Shown here piece by piece: positions 33,753-37,789 of a DNA stretch of 37,789 bases. The notes beneath the pieces are model-generated. The model searched no databases. It saw only the letters and a list, made by a program, of their open reading frames with translations, and was not told the DNA's origin. Source of the DNA: an uncultured Arthrobacter sp. (GTDB lineage: Bacteria > Actinomycetota > Actinomycetes > Actinomycetales > Micrococcaceae). The stretch's first letter is position 1. Each line of letters begins with the position of its first letter. The position numbers and the translations under genes are program-made. The stretch covers positions 1 through 37,789 of the forward strand of contig NZ_CADCTE010000119.1 in the NCBI RefSeq assembly GCF_902805515.1. The letters are read 5' to 3'.

Positions 33753-34199
33753 CTAGGAGCCCGCCAGCTCCAGGATGGCGCTGACGATGGGTCGGTCGGC
33801 CGGGATCCAGGGCAGCGCCGCCAGGGCGGGGGCGTCGGCCAGGTCGATCCAGCGCAGTTCGTCGTGGTCCTGGAGGGGCTGCGGGTCGCCGTGGGCCACC
33901 TCGGCAAGCCAGACGCGCATCACCGCCGTGGCATTCAGGGGCCACCCGCCCGGAAGGGGTCCGTGCACCTAGGCGCCGAGGCTCACGTCGACACCGAGTT
34001 CCTCCCTCAGCTCGCGGTGGAGGGCGTCGGTGCAGCTCTCGCCGGACTCCACCTTGCCGCCCGGGAATTCCCACATGCCGGCGAACTGCTCGGGGGCCGT
34101 GCGGCGCGCCACGAGGAGGGCGGTGGGGCGGGAGAGGGAGTCCACGATGGCGGCGCCGACGATCTGTCGGAGCGCAGGGGCGGTTTCGCGTAGGGTCAC
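33753..34199 (-). pseudogene. MutT-type Nudix hydrolase interrupted by an amber codon
   Basis: One continuous reading frame of 149 codons from the GTG at 34199 is split by a TAG at 33969-33971. The first 76 residues hold an intact Nudix box (GGKVESGESCTDALHRELRE, then ELGV) and the WEFPGG approach typical of 8-oxo-dGTP-cleaning MutT homologues. After the TAG the same frame continues for 71 residues (HGPLPGGWPLNATAVMRVWL and HDELRWIDL), the expected second half of the fold, before a natural stop. No frameshift is needed. One base change, for example GAG to TAG, explains the break. The 76-residue fragment lacks the C-terminal strands and is probably inactive. Sequencing error or readthrough cannot be excluded. 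Confidence 0.8.
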
Positions 34200-34218
34200 G
34201 CCTCGAGTCTAGCGAGCA

Positions 34219-34310
34219 CCGGGTCTGACCATGGCCGGGTCTGACCAGCGCCGGGTCTCACCAGCACCGAGTCTGACCAGGGCCGGGTCTCACCAGCGCC
34301 GGGTCCGTCC
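34219..34310. repeat. 16-bp minisatellite, 5.75 copies
   Basis: Units of CCGGGTCTSACCAGCG type run at 34219, 34235, 34251, 34267, 34283 and 34299 (partial), with one to four differences between units. They fill most of the gap between the start of the Nudix gene and the end of the upstream small acidic gene. Confidence 0.92.
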
Positions 34311-34316
34311 TGCCCC

Positions 34317-34562
34317 TCAGCTCTCCTCGGGCGGGACGAGCCGGCCGTCGCCGGGCTCATCGAAGTGCTCAGGGTTGAACTCGTGCCGGTATTCGCCGTG
34401 CGGGCTCAGCCCGGGAACGAACTGCCCTGCGTTGAGCTGGGTCGAGGTGTACGCCTCCTCGGAGAACTCCCCGGCGGACTCGTGCCCCGCCTCGGGGAGA
34501 TTGATGTCCTCCCGGAGGTGCTCGGTCTCCGGCAACTGGTCTTTGGGGTGGAGCCAACTCAT
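34317..34562 (-). CDS. Small acidic hypothetical protein
   Basis: An 81-residue, strongly acidic protein (MSWLHPKDQLPETEHLRED at the start) with no membrane segment, signal peptide or recognised domain. It is rich in Glu, His, Pro and Gly and probably largely unstructured. Third-codon positions are almost all G or C, and codon choice looks like that of a real gene. The Shine-Dalgarno (AAGG) is too close to the ATG to be convincing. It stands alone upstream of the broken Nudix gene. Function unknown. Confidence 0.6.
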   Translation of the reverse strand: MSWLHPKDQLPETEHLREDINLPEAGHESAGEFSEEAYTSTQLNAGQFVPGLSPHGEYRHEFNPEHFDEPGDGRLVPPEES

Positions 34563-34827
34563 GCCTTAAGCCAATCAGACCGCGCCGTTTTGCACCAGAA
34601 CCCCGCGGCGCGCGGCGCGGTCCCGGAAAGGAGTGGGAAAAAGACCGGCGAGAGGGGCCGGCACCGGCGGGGCGGTGCTGCCGGGCGGTGCCTTCGTGCC
34701 GGGAGCCGGGGGTGCTGTGACCGATCCAACCTGCGCGCTCCTCCCGCCCGCACTACAGTGGGAAACGACAACGGCGTCACGCGCCGGAGCTCCGGCGTCG
34801 ACCTCCACTTCACGCCGAAAGTCGTCT

Positions 34828-36051
34828 ATGTCTTCCTCCCGGCCCGCCGCCGCTCTTACGCCCCGCCAGCTTGGCCTCGCCATCGCCGCCCTCGCCGTCG
34901 GCGGTTTCGCCATCGGAACCACCGAGTTCGCCATTATGGGGCTGCTGCAGGAGATGGTCGACGACCTCGGCCTGAGCTACAGCCAGGGCGGTCACGTCAT
35001 CTCCGCCTACGCCATCGGAGTCGTCGTCGGCGCGCCGGTCCTGGCGACCCTCGGGGCGCGCAGGCGCCAGCGGACCATGGCACTGGCGCTCATGGGCGTG
35101 TTCACGCTCGGCAACCTCTTCTCATTCCTGGCCGCCGACTACGGCATGCTGCTGCTCTCCCGGTTCCTCTCGGGCCTGCCCCACGGCGCCTACTTCGGGG
35201 TGGCCGCCGTGATCGCCGCCTCCCTGGCCAAGCCGACCCGGCGTGCCTGGGCGATCTCGATGGTGATGGTCGGCCTCAGCATCGCAAACGTGGTCGGGGT
35301 GCCGTTCGCCACCTGGCTGGGCCAGCAGTTCGGCTGGCGCTCCATGTTCCTGCTGGTCGCGGTCACCGGTGTCGCCACCGTCCTTCTGGTTTTACGGTTC
35401 GTTCCGCTGCAGGAGGTACACCCCGACGCGAGCATCCGCAGCGAACTCTCCGCGCTGCGCCGTCCGCAGATGTGGATGACCCTGCTGATCGGCACGGTGG
35501 GCTTCGGCGGCTTCTTCGCCGTCTATTCGTACATTTCCCCGATCATCACCGAGGTCACCGACCTGCCCGCGGGCGTCCTGCCCCTGGTCGTCGCCCTGTA
35601 CGGCATCGGCATGCTGGTAGGCAACGTGGTGGGAGGGCGGATCGCCGACAGGTCGGTCCTGGGCAGCATCTACGCGGTCATGGCGGTCATCGTCGTCGTG
35701 CTCGTGGTGTTCCCGCTGGCGATGCGCTTCCCGCCGACGGCGTTCCTGTTCGTCTTCCTGGTCGGCGCCAGCGGCGCCTCCCTGATCCCGTCACTGCAGA
35801 CCAGGCTCCTCGATGTCTCCCCCGGCGCGCCCTCGCTGGCCTCTTCGCTGAACCACGCCGCACTCAATATCGCCAACGCCCTGGGCGCGGCGGTGGGCGG
35901 AGCGGTCATTGCCGCCGGCTGGGGATTCACGGCGCCGGCCCTGGTCGGGGCGGGGCTGGCCGTGGTGGGGCTCCTTGTGGCGCTGACCAGCGGCAGGATG
36001 GACGCCCGGTCGGCGCGGGCCAACGCACGCACCCTCGAACCGGTGGGCTGA
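34828..36051 (+). CDS. MFS transporter, DHA1/AraJ-like exporter
   Basis: A 407-residue major facilitator with about 12 membrane segments. The N-terminus GGFAIGTTEFAIMGLLQEM, followed by AYAIGVVVGAPVLATLGARRRQR, contains the DHA1 family motif region. FLSGLPHGAYFGVAAVIAA is typical of AraJ/SetB-like sugar or drug effluxers. The ATG at 34828 gives the normal short cytoplasmic N-terminus. The frame is open for 65 more codons upstream, but that part is low-complexity. The substrate cannot be told. The 265-bp upstream gap (34563-34827) holds no gene. TACAGT at about 34754 might be a -10 element, without a clear -35. Confidence 0.9.
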   Translation: MSSSRPAAALTPRQLGLAIAALAVGGFAIGTTEFAIMGLLQEMVDDLGLSYSQGGHVISAYAIGVVVGAPVLATLGARRRQRTMALALMGVFTLGNLFSFLAADYGMLLLSRFLSGLPHGAYFGVAAVIAASLAKPTRRAWAISMVMVGLSIANVVGVPFATWLGQQFGWRSMFLLVAVTGVATVLLVLRFVPLQEVHPDASIRSELSALRRPQMWMTLLIGTVGFGGFFAVYSYISPIITEVTDLPAGVLPLVVALYGIGMLVGNVVGGRIADRSVLGSIYAVMAVIVVVLVVFPLAMRFPPTAFLFVFLVGASGASLIPSLQTRLLDVSPGAPSLASSLNHAALNIANALGAAVGGAVIAAGWGFTAPALVGAGLAVVGLLVALTSGRMDARSARANARTLEPVG

Positions 36052-36081
36052 GGCCGGAGGCAGGGCCCGGAAGCAGGCCGC

Positions 36082-37026
36082 TCAGGCGGGGAAAGAGGCG
36101 TCCGGCAGTGTCCGGCGCTGGGCGCGGGCCGAGGCGTAGAGGCAGACGGTGGCCGCGGTGCCGACGTTGAGGCTTTCGGCCTGCCCGTAGATTGGCACGG
36201 CCACCCGGTGTCCGGCCGCCTCGACCAGGTCGGCAGGAAGGCCCTGGGCCTCGTTGCCGAAGAGCCAGGCGGTCGGCTCTTCGAGCCGGGCCCGGTCCCC
36301 GGCGTCGCCGGCGGCGGCGCCGGCCGGGGCGAGCCGGCGTGCGGAGGACTCATCCTGGAGCGCATCGAGGTCGACGTCGCCGTACCCGTCCGCTGCAAGG
36401 ACCGTCAGGGAGTGCTCCTGCAGTGCCGCAAGGAGTTCGTCCCGGTCGGCTCCCAGCACCACGGGAAGGTGGAAGAGCGAGCCGGCGGTCGAGCGCACCG
36501 CCTTCGGGTTGTAGAGGTCGACGCTCGAGGCGGTGAGGATGACGGCGTCGGCTCCCGCGGAGTCGGCCGCCCGCAGGATGGTTCCGGCATTGCCCGGATC
36601 GCGGACCTCGACCAGCACCGCGAGCAGCTTCGGACGCGCCGCGAGGACGCTTTCCAGGGAGACGTCGATGTAGCGGCAGACCGCGATGAGACCCTGCGGG
36701 GTGACGGTCGAGGACATCTCGGCGAGGACCTCGTCGGTGACCAGCCGCGCGGCGGGCAGGCCCGGCCCGTCGGCCAGCGCGGCGATGTCGGGGTTGCGTT
36801 CGAGGGCAGCGCCGGTGGCGAAGAGCTCGGTGACGACCTCCTGCCCGCCGGAGGCCCCGCGCAGCGCGTGGAGCCGAAGCGCCTCGCGGACCGCCTGGGG
36901 GCCTTCGGCGAGGAACTGCCGCCGCTTTAAACGCCCCGGACGCCCCGCAAGCCGCGCGACCTCCCTCACCCGATCGGCTCGGGGGTTGGTCATCGCTGGT
37001 GCCTGGGGGCGTCCGGATGTGCTCAT
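36082..37026 (-). CDS. SpoU/TrmH-family 2'-O-ribose RNA methyltransferase
   Basis: A 314-residue SPOUT methyltransferase. An N-terminal substrate-binding domain (RRQFLAEGPQAVREAL near 36-51) precedes the knotted catalytic domain with its three motifs: EVRDPGNAGTILRAADS (about 139-155), LFGNEAQGLP (about 254), and YGQAESLNVGTAA (about 278-290). It most likely methylates 23S rRNA, and the exact site is unknown. The start at ATG 37026 is uncertain. A second ATG at 36993 (MTNPRADRV) has a slightly better upstream AGG. The rRNA methyltransferase beside rplT is a common actinobacterial order and suggests co-transcription with rpmI-rplT. Confidence 0.92.
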   Translation of the reverse strand: MSTSGRPQAPAMTNPRADRVREVARLAGRPGRLKRRQFLAEGPQAVREALRLHALRGASGGQEVVTELFATGAALERNPDIAALADGPGLPAARLVTDEVLAEMSSTVTPQGLIAVCRYIDVSLESVLAARPKLLAVLVEVRDPGNAGTILRAADSAGADAVILTASSVDLYNPKAVRSTAGSLFHLPVVLGADRDELLAALQEHSLTVLAADGYGDVDLDALQDESSARRLAPAGAAAGDAGDRARLEEPTAWLFGNEAQGLPADLVEAAGHRVAVPIYGQAESLNVGTAATVCLYASARAQRRTLPDASFPA

Positions 37027-37064
37027 GAAATTTCAGGCTGCCGCCGGCGGTGCCGGCAACGGGC

Positions 37065-37505
37065 CTAGGCCTTCGCTGCGGCCTTGGCCTTGGTGGCCCG
37101 GGGCGCCTTGACGACCTTCTCTTCCGCGACAACGGGAGCGGAGGTGTCGGCGGGCAGGGCGGCCTTGGCCAGCGATACCAGCGTGGCAAACGCGGCGGCG
37201 TCGGTGACGGCGAGGTCGGCGAGCATGCGGCGGTCCACCTGGATCTCCGCGGCCTTCAGGCCCTGGATGAGGCGGTTGTAGGTGAGGCCGTTCGCGCGGG
37301 ATGCAGCGTTGATGCGCTGGATCCACAGGCGGCGGAAGTCGCCCTTGCGCTTGCGGCGGTCACCATAGCTGTACACAAACGAGTGCAGCAGCTGCTCTTT
37401 GGCCTTGCGGTACAGGCGCGAACGCTGCCCGCGGTAGCCCTTGGCGCGCTCAAGAATAACCCGACGCTTTTTGTGGGCGTTTACCGCCCGCTTCACACGT
37501 GCCAC
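37065..37505 (-). CDS. rplT: 50S ribosomal protein L20
   Basis: Large-subunit assembly protein that binds 23S rRNA, 146 residues. The core ([50 protein letters not shown]) is standard L20. The last ~28 residues are an Ala/Lys/Val-rich tail beyond the usual 117-120 residue length. The GTG at 37505 has AAGGAG seven bases upstream. It follows rpmI by 92 nt. Confidence 0.98.
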   Translation of the reverse strand: MARVKRAVNAHKKRRVILERAKGYRGQRSRLYRKAKEQLLHSFVYSYGDRRKRKGDFRRLWIQRINAASRANGLTYNRLIQGLKAAEIQVDRRMLADLAVTDAAAFATLVSLAKAALPADTSAPVVAEEKVVKAPRATKAKAAAKA

Positions 37506-37597
37506 GTGCGTACTCCTTCAGTAGTTCGTCCGTCCGGCCTGCTGGCCGCGGTGCCCTCCGCTGTGCGGTGCCCGAAGACGGAATGGTTGGTGTGGTC

Positions 37598-37789
37598 TTA
37601 GACGCCCAGCATCTTCTTGATGACCTTGGTGTCGGCCTTCGAGACGATCTTGTCGCTGGCCAGACGGCGGGTCAGCGTCGAGGACTTGTGCTCGAGGTAG
37701 TGGCGGCGGTTGGCCTGCTGGCGCTTCAGCTTGCCGCTGCCGGTCAGCTTGAAGCGCTTCTTGGCGCCACTGTGGGTCTTCATCTTCGG
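37598..37789 (-). CDS. rpmI: 50S ribosomal protein L35 (5' end cut by window edge)
   Basis: Small basic large-subunit protein with the family sequence [17 protein letters not shown], ending KKMLGV. The window ends with codons for Pro-Lys before Met, so the normal start MPKMKTHSG has its ATG just outside the right edge. The visible internal Met at 37783 is not the true start. infC would be expected next, beyond the window. Confidence 0.96.
   Translation of the reverse strand, partial: PKMKTHSGAKKRFKLTGSGKLKRQQANRRHYLEHKSSTLTRRLASDKIVSKADTKVIKKMLGV

Noticed and set aside
33753-33968. Second half of the Nudix frame as an independent small gene starting at GTG 33968
   Set aside because: The GTG directly follows the amber codon in the same frame, has no ribosome site of its own, and encodes only the C-terminal part of the Nudix fold.

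Overview
The window is GC-rich chromosomal DNA with strong third-position GC, frequent GTG and TTG starts, and many ATGA or GTGA stop/start overlaps. Gene content and order (rpmI-rplT-rRNA methyltransferase, pheS-pheT, argCJBDFRGH, tyrS) point to an actinobacterium of the Micrococcaceae, most like Arthrobacter in the broad sense. This assignment is inferred from gene order and protein sequence, not from a database match. Most of the window is core chromosome. No phage, transposase, integrase, CRISPR array, tRNA or rRNA gene was seen.

Layout. (1) 164-5049, minus: a probable operon mpg-apt-helD-tyrS (alkyl-base glycosylase, adenine salvage, RNA polymerase-recycling ATPase, tyrosyl-tRNA synthetase), closed by a perfect 14-bp stem terminator. 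(2) 5156-7341, plus: an Ada-AlkA fusion overlapping an ogt-type methyltransferase. With the divergent mpg this makes an alkylation-repair cluster. (3) 7342-7932: a non-coding stretch with three copies of a ~92-bp palindromic repeat and then a promoter. (4) 7933-15519, plus: a sugar-uptake locus (lipoprotein, two permeases, GH38 alpha-mannosidase, ROK regulator) with no ABC ATPase of its own. (5) 15495-16415, minus: an SRPBCC/AHSA1-type protein. (6) 16506-25122, minus: the whole arginine operon argC-J-B-D-F-R-G-H, with tandem ARG-box-like sites before argC and a 13-bp stem terminator after argH. (7) 25247-27283: a quinone oxidoreductase and, convergent to it, a secreted zinc-peptidase lipoprotein. 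(8) 27609-31235, minus: pheS-pheT behind a leader that can form hairpins. (9) 31381-34562: a small HExxH protein, pyroglutamyl peptidase, a radical SAM protein with a LexA/SOS-box-like site at its start, a MutT-type Nudix gene broken by one in-frame amber codon and flanked by short tandem repeats, and a small acidic protein. (10) 34828-37789: an MFS exporter, a SpoU/TrmH rRNA methyltransferase, rplT, and rpmI, which is cut by the right edge.

How the parts work together. The mannoside locus probably imports mannose-containing oligosaccharides, cleaves them in the cytoplasm with the GH38 enzyme, and is controlled by the ROK repressor, borrowing a shared ATPase encoded elsewhere. The arginine operon covers every step from N-acetylglutamate to arginine and includes its own repressor. 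DNA-damage functions recur: Mpg, Ada-AlkA and Ogt on the left, the SOS-box radical SAM gene and the broken MutT homologue on the right. The least ordinary elements are the triple palindromic repeat, the SOS-like box, the amber-interrupted Nudix gene between two minisatellites, and the small HEARH protein.
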